DNA of 64,000 bases from Geobacter sp. (GCA_003490025.1 DNJC01000115.1:6424-70423); one strand, 5' to 3'; positions 52,961-63,125 are shown, counted from the first letter of the stretch. Notes: a model not told the origin generated them from the letters alone. A program made the numbers and translations.

Positions 52961-54373
52961 ATGAACACCCCCCTGTACCCCTCGTTTGGCGTCCTCCTTG
53001 TGGACGACGAGCCCTCCTGGCTCGAAACGCTCTCTTTTTCACTGGAGTGGTGCGGCATCACCAATATAGTCACCTGCCAGGACAGCCGCGAAGTCCTGGG
53101 GATCGTGGACCGCGGGGGGATCGGCATCGTTTTGCTGGATCTGAACATGCCGCATCTGGGGGGGGAAGAGCTGCTGGCCGCCCTCGCCGAGCGCCACCCC
53201 GAAATCACCACCATCGTGGTCAGCGGGATGAACCAGATCGAAATCGCGGTCCACTGCATGCAGCTCGGGGCCTTCGACTACTTCGTGAAAACCACCGAGG
53301 AGGACCGGCTGGTCAGCGGCGTCAACAGGGCGATACGGATGCAGGAACTGCAGCGGGAGAACCGGACCATATCCGCGTGCATCCTGAACGGGGAGCTGAA
53401 ACAGCCCGAGGCATTCGAAGCGATCGTCACGACGGACCGCAGCATGCAGACCATCTTTTCGTACATCGAGGCGGTGGCCAAGAGTCCCGAACCGCTTCTG
53501 ATCAGCGGCGAAAGCGGCGTCGGCAAGGAACTGTTTGCCGAGGCCGCCCACAGGCTCAGCGGCTGCCAGGGGCGCCTGGTCGCGGTAAACGTCGCGGGTC
53601 TGGACGACAGCGTCTTCTCCGACAACCTGTTCGGGCACGTGCGCGGCGCCTTCACCGGCGCCGACCAGGCGCGGCCGGGGATGATCGAGGAGGCAGCCAA
53701 CGGCACCCTTTTCCTCGACGAGATCGGCGACCTGAGCCTGCCGTCACAGGTGAAGCTGCTCCGTCTGCTCCAAGGGGGAGAGTACTTCCCCTTGGGCAGC
53801 GACGTGCCGAAGCGGCTCCGGGCGCGAGTCATAGTCGCCACCCACCAGAACCTCGCGGCGAAACAGGCAGCCGGAACCTTCCGCCGGGACCTCTTCTACC
53901 GGCTCTGCATCCACCACGTGCAGATACCGCCGCTTAGGGAGCGCAAGACGGACATCCCGGTGCTTCTGGAGCACTTCCTCGACCAGGCGTCCCGGGCTTT
54001 CGGCAAAAGCAAGCCCACCCCGCCGAAGGAACTGGCCCAGCTTCTGGCGACCTACAATTTCCCCGGCAACATCCGCGAACTGAAGGCGCTGGTGTACGAC
54101 GCGGTCAGTACGCACCGGGGCGGGATTCTTTCCATGGAAACCTTCTACAAGACGATCAGCGGCTCCGAAGCGGGACAGGTCTCCGCAGTGGCGCCACCCT
54201 CGGAAGTCTGCCCGTTTGCCGGGTTCGACCGGCTCCCCACCTTCGGCGAAGCAATCGAACTGCTCATGAACGAGGCGTTGAGCCGCGCAGGCGGAAACCA
54301 GACCATCGCTGCTCGCCTGCTAGGCATGACCCAGTCGGGTCTGAACAAACGTCTGAAGTCGGTGCGCAAGTAG
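52961..54373 (+). CDS. Sigma-54-dependent response regulator (NtrC type)
   Basis: A 470-residue activator. The receiver (1-125) has phospho-acceptor Asp60 in LLDLNMPH. The AAA+ domain (~150-395) has Walker A GESGVGKE at ~183 and the sigma-54 contact loop GAFTGA at ~229, and the Fis-type HTH at the C-terminus (~425-468) contains NQTIAARLLGMTQSGLNKRL. It should activate sigma-54 promoters on phosphorylation by the upstream kinase. The best candidates in the window are the promoters at 51083 and 54765, which share the ATGAC-N4-GTCAT operators. The start follows AGGAGAAAAGACCG. Confidence 0.93.
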   Translation: MNTPLYPSFGVLLVDDEPSWLETLSFSLEWCGITNIVTCQDSREVLGIVDRGGIGIVLLDLNMPHLGGEELLAALAERHPEITTIVVSGMNQIEIAVHCMQLGAFDYFVKTTEEDRLVSGVNRAIRMQELQRENRTISACILNGELKQPEAFEAIVTTDRSMQTIFSYIEAVAKSPEPLLISGESGVGKELFAEAAHRLSGCQGRLVAVNVAGLDDSVFSDNLFGHVRGAFTGADQARPGMIEEAANGTLFLDEIGDLSLPSQVKLLRLLQGGEYFPLGSDVPKRLRARVIVATHQNLAAKQAAGTFRRDLFYRLCIHHVQIPPLRERKTDIPVLLEHFLDQASRAFGKSKPTPPKELAQLLATYNFPGNIRELKALVYDAVSTHRGGILSMETFYKTISGSEAGQVSAVAPPSEVCPFAGFDRLPTFGEAIELLMNEALSRAGGNQTIAARLLGMTQSGLNKRLKSVRK

Positions 54374-54585
54374 AGCCCGAAAAGCGAACCCCGTTCTTTT
54401 TTTCTCCCTGCACTAACTCCAACCTGCCCAACCGCCGCGGCGACCGCCGCCCTGCGGCGTCCCCGCTTTTCAAATCGGTTTCAGCATCATCCCTTCAATG
54501 CCGCGCCAGCCGCGCCTCTGGGGCTGCAGCGCCCTCCCATCGGCTAGCTCAGGAACCACCCCCTTTCACACCTGCCTGGAGCGGT

Positions 54586-54686
54586 ATGACGATCAGATTT
54601 GCCATGACGAACGTCATCTCGAATTTCTGATCGGAATTTCAATAGCTTGGGCTTTAATGAGCTATGCCCTCCATATCGTTTGTCAT
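54586..54686 (+). promoter_or_regulatory. Enhancer operators of the PrpF-TRAP operon
   Basis: ATGAC-GAAC-GTCAT (54605-54618) and the weaker ATATC-GTTT-GTCAT (54673-54686) have centres 68 bp apart, the same spacing as upstream of the kinase operon. An ATGAC half-site (54586) lies 19 bp upstream of the first. Centres are at about -180 and -112 from the predicted start near 54792. Confidence 0.65.
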
Positions 54687-54764
54687 ACCTCTTTTTCGGG
54701 TATTCAAAATCGTAAAACATAATTTCCATCAATTATTCAAGCTAGTTATGAACATCGTTATGTC

Positions 54765-54782
54765 TTGGCATCCCGGTTGCTA
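54765..54782 (+). promoter_or_regulatory. Sigma-54 promoter of the PrpF-TRAP operon
   Basis: TTGGCATCCCGGTTGCTA: GG 54767-54768 and GC 54779-54780 with N10 between. It leaves a leader of about 23 nt to the ATG at 54815. Confidence 0.88.
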
Positions 54783-54814
54783 ATACCTATTTATAAAACG
54801 TACGGGAGAAAGCC

Positions 54815-55975
54815 ATGTATTTAGGTGAACAGGTAATTCAGATCCAGAGCACTCTGATGCGGGGGGGCACGAGCAAGGGGTTGATTCTGCGCAAGGTGGA
54901 CCTCCCCGCACAGCCCAAGGAACGCGACCGGATCATCCTGCGGCTCTTCGGCAGCCCGGATCAGAGCCAGGTGGACGGGCTGGGAGGTGGAACCCCCCTC
55001 ACCAGCAAACTGGCACTGGTTGGGCCGCCGACATGTCCCGGGGCCCATATCGACTACACCTTCGGTCAGGTCAGTCTGGAGAAGGAGGAGATCGACTACA
55101 ACCCGACCTGCGGCAACATGGCGACGGCGGTGGGGCTTTACGCGGCCGAAGAAGGGTACGTGGTACTCGTAGAGCCGGTCACCCGCGTGCGCATCTTCAA
55201 CACCAACATAAGAAAGACCATCGTTGCCGAGATTCCGGTCAAAAACGGCCACGTCGAATACGACGGCGAGTTCGCCATCGACGGAGTACCCGGCTCATCC
55301 TCCAAGATCATGCTGAGCTACCTCGACTCCGGCGGCACCTTTACCGGCAAGACGCTGCCGACCGGGAACCCGGTGGACACGCTGGTGCTGGAGGACGGCA
55401 GGGCGTTCCCGGTAACCATCGTCGACTGCGCGAACTGTGTGGTCTTCGTCAACGCAGCGTCCCTGGGGCTCGTCGGCACCGAACTGAAGGCCGAGATCGA
55501 CTCAAACGCTTCCCTTCTGAAGACCATCGAACAGATCCGCGTCGAAGCCGGGTTCCGGTTGGGCCTTATCAAGGACAAGTCCGTGGCGACCCCGGCAACC
55601 CACGCCATCCCCAAGATCGCGGTGATTTCCCCCGCTAGCGAGCACGCGACCCTTACCGGCAAGGTACTTCGCCCCGACGAGATCGACATCGTCGGCAGGT
55701 ACTTCTCGATGGGGACCCTGCACCGGGCCTTCGCGGTAAGCGGCTCGATCGCGCTGGCAACCGCCGTAAAGATCCCCGGAACCCTTGCCAACGGGATGGT
55801 CAAATCGCAGGGCGACGGGATCAGCATCGGTCACCCGTCCGGAACCATTTTCGTGGACGCCGAGCTGGAAAAGGACGGCGCGGGGTGGCTGGTGCCCCGC
55901 GCAGCCGTCGGGAGAACGGCTCGCAGGCTCATGGACGGTTACGCCTACGTGAAGGTGTTGTCTGAAAAGAAATAG
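54815..55975 (+). CDS. PrpF-family isomerase (aconitate isomerase/4-oxalomesaconate tautomerase type)
   Basis: A 386-residue protein with the two-lobed diaminopimelate-epimerase-like fold of PrpF: TLMRGGTSKGLILR at the N-terminus, DGLGGGTPLTSKLALV, and YNPTCGNMATAVG with the conserved catalytic Cys. Related enzymes isomerise 2-methyl-trans-aconitate or trans-aconitate, or tautomerise 4-oxalomesaconate. Because a TRAP transporter and TCA enzymes follow, an aconitate-like or other unsaturated carboxylate is a reasonable substrate, but this is inference. The gene is first in the sigma-54 operon and starts after GGGAGAAAGCC. Confidence 0.88.
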   Translation: MYLGEQVIQIQSTLMRGGTSKGLILRKVDLPAQPKERDRIILRLFGSPDQSQVDGLGGGTPLTSKLALVGPPTCPGAHIDYTFGQVSLEKEEIDYNPTCGNMATAVGLYAAEEGYVVLVEPVTRVRIFNTNIRKTIVAEIPVKNGHVEYDGEFAIDGVPGSSSKIMLSYLDSGGTFTGKTLPTGNPVDTLVLEDGRAFPVTIVDCANCVVFVNAASLGLVGTELKAEIDSNASLLKTIEQIRVEAGFRLGLIKDKSVATPATHAIPKIAVISPASEHATLTGKVLRPDEIDIVGRYFSMGTLHRAFAVSGSIALATAVKIPGTLANGMVKSQGDGISIGHPSGTIFVDAELEKDGAGWLVPRAAVGRTARRLMDGYAYVKVLSEKK

Positions 55976-56034
55976 GTGATTCGCAGCAGTTCCCATCGAA
56001 CCTGAAAGGTACCCCCCAAAAAAAGGAGAAAGCC

Positions 56035-57039
56035 ATGAAACTCAAGATGCTTGTAGTCGCCCTTCTGTCTCTGTCGTTCGCAGCGGCGGCGTCCGCCGCC
56101 CAACCCATCGTCATCAAGTTCAGCCACGTGGTGGCGGTGGACACCCCCAAAGGGCAGGCGGCAGCCTACTTCAAGAAGATAGCGGAGGAGAGGACCAAAG
56201 GGAGGGTGAAGATCGACATCTACCCGAACAGCCAGCTCTTCAAGGACAAGGAGGAGCTTGAGGCGCTGCAGCTGGGCTCGGTGCACATGCTGGCACCCGC
56301 CACTTCCAAGTTCGGGCCGATGGGGGCGAAACAGTTCGAGCTCTTCGAACTCCCCTACGTCTTCGACAGCTATGACGAGGTCCACAAGGTGGCGGAGGGG
56401 GCGGTCGGAAAGCAGCTCCTGAGGAGCCTGGATTCCAAGGGGATAACCGGCCTGGCCTTCTGGGACAACGGCTTCAGGTGCATGAGCGCCAACAAGAAAA
56501 TCGTTACCCCGAACGATATGAGAGGGCTGAAGATGCGCATCTCATCGTCCAAAGGGATCGACGCTTACATGCGCCAGCTCGGTTCGGTCCCCCAGGTGAT
56601 GTCCTTCGGGGAAGTGTATCAGGCCATGCAGACCGGAGTCGTGGACGGTGCGGAGAACTCGCCGTCGAACTTCTATACGCAGAAGATGCATGAAGTCCAG
56701 AAGTACTACACCAATACCAATCACAGCTACAGCGGTTATGCCGTCATCGTAAACAAGAAGTTCTGGGACGGCCTGCCGAAAGAGATTCGCGGCACCCTCG
56801 AGCAGGCACTCAGGGATGCCACCGCATACAACAACAAGATAGCGGCTAAAGACAACGACGAGTCCCTGGCCAAGGTGAAGAAAACGGGGAAGACCCAGGT
56901 CATCGACCTCACGCCGGAACAGAAGAAGAGCTGGAAAAAGGCGATGCTCCCGGCTCACAAGAAGATGGAAGACAAGATCGGCAAGGACCTGATCAACGCG
57001 GTATACAGGGAAACCGGCTTCAATCCCACCACCCTGTAA
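56035..57039 (+). CDS. dctP: TRAP transporter periplasmic solute receptor (DctP family)
   Basis: A 334-residue exported protein (signal ~1-22) with the DctP fold: IVIKFSHVVAVDTPKGQAA, GLAFWDNGFRCMSANK, then MRGLKMRIS and VVDGAENSPSNFYTQKM. The Arg in LKMRIS is the conserved carboxylate-binding residue of TRAP receptors, so an organic acid ligand is expected. It lies 59 bp after the isomerase gene behind AAAGGAG. A stable hairpin follows it, which probably raises the level of this segment of mRNA relative to the membrane subunits. Confidence 0.92.
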   Translation: MKLKMLVVALLSLSFAAAASAAQPIVIKFSHVVAVDTPKGQAAAYFKKIAEERTKGRVKIDIYPNSQLFKDKEELEALQLGSVHMLAPATSKFGPMGAKQFELFELPYVFDSYDEVHKVAEGAVGKQLLRSLDSKGITGLAFWDNGFRCMSANKKIVTPNDMRGLKMRISSSKGIDAYMRQLGSVPQVMSFGEVYQAMQTGVVDGAENSPSNFYTQKMHEVQKYYTNTNHSYSGYAVIVNKKFWDGLPKEIRGTLEQALRDATAYNNKIAAKDNDESLAKVKKTGKTQVIDLTPEQKKSWKKAMLPAHKKMEDKIGKDLINAVYRETGFNPTTL

Positions 57040-57085
57040 CACGACCGGACCACAAGGCTACCCGTCGCAAACATCCAGGCTGTAA

Positions 57086-57116
57086 CCGCGCAAGAGGCCG
57101 AGCGCTTCTTGCGCGG
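57086..57116 (+). promoter_or_regulatory. Intercistronic mRNA hairpin between dctP and dctQ
   Basis: CCGCGCAAGA/TCTTGCGCGG perfect 10-bp stem extending to 13 pairs including one G-U, with a 5-nt loop and no T run. It is likely an mRNA stabiliser or partial terminator. Confidence 0.6.
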
Positions 57117-57144
57117 GATCCGACAGCACCAAACGAGGCAAATC

Positions 57145-57798
57145 ATGATTTTAACGCTGCTTGATAGATTGGAAGAGTGGCTGATCACCTTCCTGATCGG
57201 TGCGGCGACGCTGATAATCTTCGTCGCCGTCGTCCACCGGTTCGGCTGCTCCGTCCCGGTGCCGGCTATCCAGGACCTGCTCATACCGATCAACATGAGC
57301 TGGGCCCAGGAACTCTGCATCTACATGTTCGTCTGGATGGCCAAGTTCGGAGCTGCCTACGGCGTCCGGACCGGCATCCACGTCGGGGTCGACGTGCTCA
57401 TCAACAGGCTTCCCGGCAAGACCCGGAACAAGTTCATCATTTTCGGCCTCCTTGCCGGAGCCCTGTTCACCGGCATCGTCGGCACCCTCGGCTCCAACTT
57501 CGTCTGGCATATCGCCCATACCGAACAGGTCTCGGCCGAGCTGGAGATCCCCATCTGGATGGTCTATCTCGCCATCCCCTGCGGCTCCTACCTGATGTGC
57601 TTCCGTTTTCTGCAGGTCACCTGGTCCTTCATCTGTACCGGTCAGCTCCCCCACCACGACCATTCGCACGTGGACGGCATAGAGGAGGAGACGATTCCGC
57701 CGGATGTGAACTGGCTTGAAATGGATGACAACCTTCATCCGCACGACCTGAAGCACAAGAAGCTGGGCAATGGTAGCAAAGAGGGGGGTGGGAAATGA
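57145..57798 (+). CDS. dctQ: TRAP transporter small permease (DctQ) with His-rich tail
   Basis: Start at 57145 gives 217 residues (an upstream ATG at 57109 is less likely). Four transmembrane helices match the DctQ family (LEEWLITFLIGAATLIIFVAV, SWAQELCIYMFVWMAKFGAAY with GIHVGVDVL). The C-terminal ~50 residues are a hydrophilic tail with seven His (HHDHSH and HPHDLKH). Such a tail is not usual for DctQ and might bind metal. The gene ends in an ATGA overlap with dctM. Confidence 0.9.
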   Translation: MILTLLDRLEEWLITFLIGAATLIIFVAVVHRFGCSVPVPAIQDLLIPINMSWAQELCIYMFVWMAKFGAAYGVRTGIHVGVDVLINRLPGKTRNKFIIFGLLAGALFTGIVGTLGSNFVWHIAHTEQVSAELEIPIWMVYLAIPCGSYLMCFRFLQVTWSFICTGQLPHHDHSHVDGIEEETIPPDVNWLEMDDNLHPHDLKHKKLGNGSKEGGGK

Positions 57799-59078
57799 GT
57801 GTCGCGATTATCTTCGGGCTTTTGATAGCCCTCATGATCACCGGGATGCCGATCTCCATCTCGCTCGGCCTGACGGTGCTCAGTTTCCTCTTTACCATGA
57901 CCGACGTGCCGATCCAATCGGTAGCCCTCAAGCTGTTCACCGGCATAGAGAAGTTCGAGATCATGGCCATCCCGTTTTTCATCCTGGCCGGCAACTTCCT
58001 CACCCACGGCGGGGTTGCGCGCCGGATGATCAGTTTCGCATCCTCCCTGGTCGGGCACTGGCATGGCGGCCTCGGCCTGGCCGGTGTCATGGCCTGCGCG
58101 CTCTTCGCAGCAGTGTCCGGCTCCAGCCCAGCAACCGTCGTGGCTATCGGCGCCATCATCCTGCCGGCGATGGTGAAACAGGGCTTCCCCAGGAATTTCG
58201 GGGCCGGGATCATAACCACGTCGGGGGCCTTGGGGATACTGATCCCTCCCTCCATCTGCATGGTCATGTATTCGATCGCCACCAACACCTCGGTCGGGAC
58301 GCTCTTCATGGCCGGTGTGGTCCCGGGGCTCCTTCTCGCCATCGTGCTTGGCCTGGTCGCCTGGTATCGGGCACGCAAATACAACTATCCACGCCTCCCG
58401 AAGGCGAGCTGGACCGAGCGCTTCAGGGCCTTCCGCGAAAGCATCTGGGGGCTTTTGCTGATCCTGGTGGTCATGGGCGGCATCTACAGCGGGGTGTTCA
58501 CGCCCACGGAGGCGGCCGCCATGGCGGCGGTGTATTCCTTCGTCGTCTGCATGTTCATCTACAAGGATCTCTCCTTCAAGGACATTCCGAAGGTGCTACT
58601 CAACTCCGCCAACATGAGCGCGATGCTGCTCTACATCATCACCAACGCGGTGCTCTTTTCCTACCTGATGACCTCCGAAAACGTGCCGCAAATGATGGCG
58701 GAGTGGCTGATCGCCATGGGTCTTGGCCCGATCGCCTTCCTGCTGGTGGTCAACGGCCTGTTGCTGCTGGCCGGCAACGTCATGGAACCGGCGTCCATCG
58801 TCCTGATCATGGCGCCCATCCTCTTCCCGGTGGCCACGAAACTGGGGATCGATCCGGTGCACTTCGGCATACTCATCACGGTCAACATGGAGGTGGGCAT
58901 GTGCCACCCGCCGGTGGGACTGAACCTGTACGTAGCCAGTGGCATCACCAAGATGGGGATCACCGAACTAACCGTCGCGGTCTGGCCATGGCTCCTGTCC
59001 ATGATCGTGTTCCTGGGATTGGTGACTTACTGGCCCGCGCTTTCGCTCTGGCTGCCCAGGATGCTGGGCATGATGTAA
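57795..59078 (+). CDS. dctM: TRAP transporter large permease (DctM)
   Basis: A 427-residue polytopic protein of the DctM family with about twelve helices. It has GMPISISLGLTVLSF, GALGILIPPSICMVMYSI and the late GMCHPPVGLNLYV typical of the sodium-coupled transport core. It pairs with DctQ and takes substrate from DctP. Translation is coupled to dctQ by a 4-bp overlap. A small CCGGCC/GGCCGG hairpin follows at 59096-59112. Confidence 0.93.
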   Translation: MSVAIIFGLLIALMITGMPISISLGLTVLSFLFTMTDVPIQSVALKLFTGIEKFEIMAIPFFILAGNFLTHGGVARRMISFASSLVGHWHGGLGLAGVMACALFAAVSGSSPATVVAIGAIILPAMVKQGFPRNFGAGIITTSGALGILIPPSICMVMYSIATNTSVGTLFMAGVVPGLLLAIVLGLVAWYRARKYNYPRLPKASWTERFRAFRESIWGLLLILVVMGGIYSGVFTPTEAAAMAAVYSFVVCMFIYKDLSFKDIPKVLLNSANMSAMLLYIITNAVLFSYLMTSENVPQMMAEWLIAMGLGPIAFLLVVNGLLLLAGNVMEPASIVLIMAPILFPVATKLGIDPVHFGILITVNMEVGMCHPPVGLNLYVASGITKMGITELTVAVWPWLLSMIVFLGLVTYWPALSLWLPRMLGMM

Positions 59079-59161
59079 CGGCAAAAAACGCCCGTCCGGC
59101 CTCGTCGGCCGGGGGTACAACCAACGACACGCCTGGTGTCGACAAAGAAGGGGAGAACGGT

Positions 59162-60439
59162 ATGAAATCGATGATACTGGTGGCAGGAGGGTTGGCTGTC
59201 CTGATGGCGGTCGGAGGACAGGTGGAGGCAAAGAGCTTGGAGGATGTTCTCAAGGATAAGGGGGTCATCAGCGAAGCGGACTACAAAGAAGTGATTAAGA
59301 AGAAGCCGTACGATTACAAGCTCGGGAAGGGGCTCGTCTTCACCTCCCCTGACGAGAAATTCCAACTGAACCTGGGGGGGCAGATCCAGGTGCAGTACCA
59401 AAACGACAACTTCGACGAATCCGCGAAAACGGATACCAGCCTGTTCTACCTCCGTAGGGTCAAGACGCTGCTCAGCGGCTATGCGTTCAGCAAGGAACTG
59501 ACCTACAACCTCTCCTACAACTGGACGATGCTCTCCTCCACACCGAACAAGGCCATTGAGACGGCGAACATCAAGTATCGACTGCTCGATGAGGCTCAGA
59601 TCATGCTGGGGCAGGAGAAGATCCAATTCGCACGCCAGTGGATCACCTCCAACACGGCCCAGCAGTTCGTTGACGGCTCGTTCGTCAGAAACGCCTTCAT
59701 GCCGGGCTACGACACCGGGATCAACCTGCATGGCGACCTGATGAAGGGAATCGTCAAGTACGACGTGGGCTTCTTCGGCGGAGCCGGCCAGAACACCAAG
59801 AACAAGACCGAAGACAACGCATACAATATCAGGCTCACCGTCAATCCCCTCGGCGACATGAAGTACGCCGAAGGCGACCTGGATTATTCGGCCAAGCCGC
59901 TCGCTTCCATAGGAACCAGCTACTACATGAACACCCTGAGGAAAACGGTCACCGGAACCGGCGCCACGGCGACCACGGCCATCGACAACAACAACTCAAA
60001 TTTCGTCACCGACGCCAATGGCTGGCTGGGAACGGCGGTCAAGGCCAAGTACTTCGGCACGACGACGGCGGAGAAGATCGCGGTTGATTGCAACGAGGTC
60101 GACCTGGCGTTCAAGTGGCTCGGCGCCTCGTTGCAGGGGGAGCATTTCTGGGCTAGAGGCGAGGGGGCAGCATCGGGCAAACAGGTCATCGCGCAGGGGG
60201 CTTACCTGCAGGCCGGTTACTTCGTGATACCCAAGCGTCTGGAGCTTGCCATGCGCTATGCCTGGCTGGACCCCAACCGTTACGTCGCCAACGACATGAT
60301 CTCCGAGATTCAAGGAGGAGTGAACTACTTCTTCTACGGTAACAACCTGAAAGTCCAGGGCGATGTCGGCAACAGGCACACCTACAAGAGCAAAGCCGAC
60401 GACTTGACGACCCGTCTCCAGGTGCAACTGCTGTTTTAA
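59162..60439 (+). CDS. Porin (phosphate-selective porin O/P-like)
   Basis: The start at 59162 behind AAGGGGAG gives 425 residues; the same frame is open far upstream through dctM, but that part is a shadow. It has a signal peptide (~1-23), a short helical segment (LEDVLKDKGVISEADY) and then a strand-rich barrel: QLNLGGQIQVQYQND, YLRRVKTLLSGYAF, ending in LQVQLLF with a terminal Phe. The architecture matches OprP/OprO-like porins of Geobacter. Position directly after the TRAP genes suggests it lets the same substrate cross the outer membrane. Confidence 0.88.
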   Translation: MKSMILVAGGLAVLMAVGGQVEAKSLEDVLKDKGVISEADYKEVIKKKPYDYKLGKGLVFTSPDEKFQLNLGGQIQVQYQNDNFDESAKTDTSLFYLRRVKTLLSGYAFSKELTYNLSYNWTMLSSTPNKAIETANIKYRLLDEAQIMLGQEKIQFARQWITSNTAQQFVDGSFVRNAFMPGYDTGINLHGDLMKGIVKYDVGFFGGAGQNTKNKTEDNAYNIRLTVNPLGDMKYAEGDLDYSAKPLASIGTSYYMNTLRKTVTGTGATATTAIDNNNSNFVTDANGWLGTAVKAKYFGTTTAEKIAVDCNEVDLAFKWLGASLQGEHFWARGEGAASGKQVIAQGAYLQAGYFVIPKRLELAMRYAWLDPNRYVANDMISEIQGGVNYFFYGNNLKVQGDVGNRHTYKSKADDLTTRLQVQLLF

Positions 60440-60507
60440 CCCCACAGCGGATAGTGCGGCCGCGCGTCGCACTATCCGCCGCCTTCGCACAATGGAAGAT
60501 CCTTCGT

Positions 60508-60533
60508 GTAGGAACGGCACTCTTGCCGCGATT
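60508..60533 (+). repeat. Palindromic repeat, family 2
   Basis: GTAGGAACGGCACTCTTGCC plus CGCGATT, a diverged copy of the element at 17945-17970. Confidence 0.8.
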
Positions 60534-60637
60534 CAAGCAAAGATTCCCTGATTCGCCTGCGCCGGACGGCTACGGTGGGGAAGCTCCTGTCCCTCTTTTC
60601 CTAGGGGAGGGTTGGGGTGAGGGCTTTTCAGTCACTT

Positions 60638-60659
60638 GCGGCAGGAGTGCCGCTCCTAC
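60638..60659 (-). repeat. Palindromic repeat, family 2, inverted copy
   Basis: Inverted copy reading GTAGGAGCGGCACTCCTGCC on the minus strand. With 60508-60533 it forms a head-to-head pair separated by about 105 bp, like a BIME. Confidence 0.8.
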
Positions 60660-60737
60660 GGATGGAACTTTCTATCCCCATGAGGATCCGCAGCAGGCGG
60701 AATGGTGGGGGAAACACTGTCATAAGAGGAGTTGCCG

Positions 60738-61921
<1,184 letters not shown>

Positions 61922-61925
<4 letters not shown>

Positions 61926-62797
61926 GCATACTGATCAACAAGGATACCAAGGTCATCACCCAGGGGATCACCGGCGCGACCGGCCTCTTTCACGCGCAGG
62001 GGGGCCGCGAGTACGGCACGCAGATGGTGGGCGGGGTCACCCCCGGCAAGGGGGGGACGGTCATCGACGGCTTCCCGGTCTTCGACACCATCTGCGAAGC
62101 GGTTGAAAAGACCGGCGCCACCGCCTCGGTCATCTATGTCCCGCCCCCGTTCGCGGCCGATTCCATCATGGAGGCGGTCGACGCCGGAATCGAGCTGGTC
62201 TGCTGCATCACCGAAGGGATCCCGGTCCTCGACATGGTCAAGGTGAAGCAGTACATGGCCGGGAAGAAGACCCGCCTGGTCGGCCCCAACTGCCCCGGCG
62301 TCATCACCCCCGGGGAGTGCAAGATCGGCATCATGCCCGGCTACATCCACAAGCCCGGGAAGATCGGGGTGGTGTCGCGCTCCGGCACGCTCACCTACGA
62401 GGCGGTCTGGCAGCTGACCTGCATCGGCCTCGGCCAGTCCACCTGCGTCGGTATCGGCGGGGACCCGGTGAACGGCACCAGCCACATCGACTGCCTGCGC
62501 CTCTTCGAAGAGGACCCGGACACCGAGGCGGTCATCATGATCGGTGAAATCGGCGGCAGCGCCGAGGAGGAAGCCGCACGCTTCGTCAAGGAATACATGA
62601 CCAAGCCGGTCGCGGCCTACATCGCCGGGGTTACCGCCCCTCCGGGCAAGCGCATGGGACATGCCGGGGCGATCATCTCCGGCGGGAAGGGAACCGCAAC
62701 CGAAAAGGTCGCGGTACTGAGGGAATGCGGCATAAGCGTTGCGGACAGCCCGGCAGAAATGGCGCAGGCGCTTTTAAAGGTCTATAAGCCTCGCTAG
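61922..62797 (+). CDS. sucD: Succinyl-CoA synthetase alpha subunit
   Basis: A 291-residue subunit of standard length: GITGATGLFHAQ near the N-terminus, the CoA-binding Rossmann fold, NCPGVITPGECKIGIMPG, and the phospho-His loop as GHAGAIISGGKGTA. It overlaps sucC by 4 bp. The catalytic His is conserved, so the enzyme should be active. Confidence 0.95.
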
Positions 62798-62827
62798 CCG
62801 TCTCAACTGTTGATTTTGGAGGACCCG

Positions 62828-63094
62828 ATGTTCAAACCAAAGGAAAACCCGAGATATCACATCGTATCGGTACGAGTGAGCGAGGAAGAGCGAGAAACCC
62901 TCAATATGCTGTCCCGGCAATCGCACAAAACCACGTCCGAATTGATGCGAGAGGCGTTGCAGAACATTGTCCCTGGTAATCGTCAGCCGCAGCCAACAGG
63001 GTTCTTGCTCCGGCACGAAATACTTCCCGCTTTGACAATCAGTCCCCCTCCCGTCAAGGGACGGGGACTGCAAAGAGCAATCCGGCGTCGCTGA
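62828..63094 (+). CDS. Small ribbon-helix-helix protein
   Basis: The start at 62828 behind TTGGAGGACC gives 88 residues. The N-terminal 50 (YHIVSVRVSEEERETLNMLSRQSHKTTSELMRE in outline) match the RHH/CopG pattern of strand then two helices. The C-terminal part is Pro- and Arg-rich, partly derived from a GGGGACTG/CCCCTC repeat, and may not be structured. It lies between sucD and the malic enzyme gene and could regulate this segment. Confidence 0.65.
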   Translation: MFKPKENPRYHIVSVRVSEEERETLNMLSRQSHKTTSELMREALQNIVPGNRQPQPTGFLLRHEILPALTISPPPVKGRGLQRAIRRR

Positions 63095-63125
63095 ACCGCA
63101 GCCGAATTCCTGGAGAACCGTTAAC

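Larger units (their letters stand above)
54374..54814. other. Regulatory intergenic region
   Basis: About 440 bp with no gene. A short GAAC/GTTC hairpin with a T run follows the activator stop; from 54586 onward it holds the operators and promoter listed below. Confidence 0.6.
60440..60737. other. Intergenic region with hairpin and repeat pair
   Basis: About 298 bp. GCGGATAGTGCG/CGCACTATCCGC (60447-60479) is a perfect 12-bp hairpin after the porin gene. Two family-2 repeats follow in inverted orientation with a GGGGAGGGTTGGGGTGAGGG element between them. No separate promoter for sucC was recognised. Confidence 0.6.

Noticed and set aside
57770..59161. 464-codon N-terminal extension of the porin frame through dctM
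   Set aside because: It overlaps the real dctM gene in another frame, is Arg/His/Pro-rich, and the porin has its own signal peptide and ribosome-binding site at 59162.
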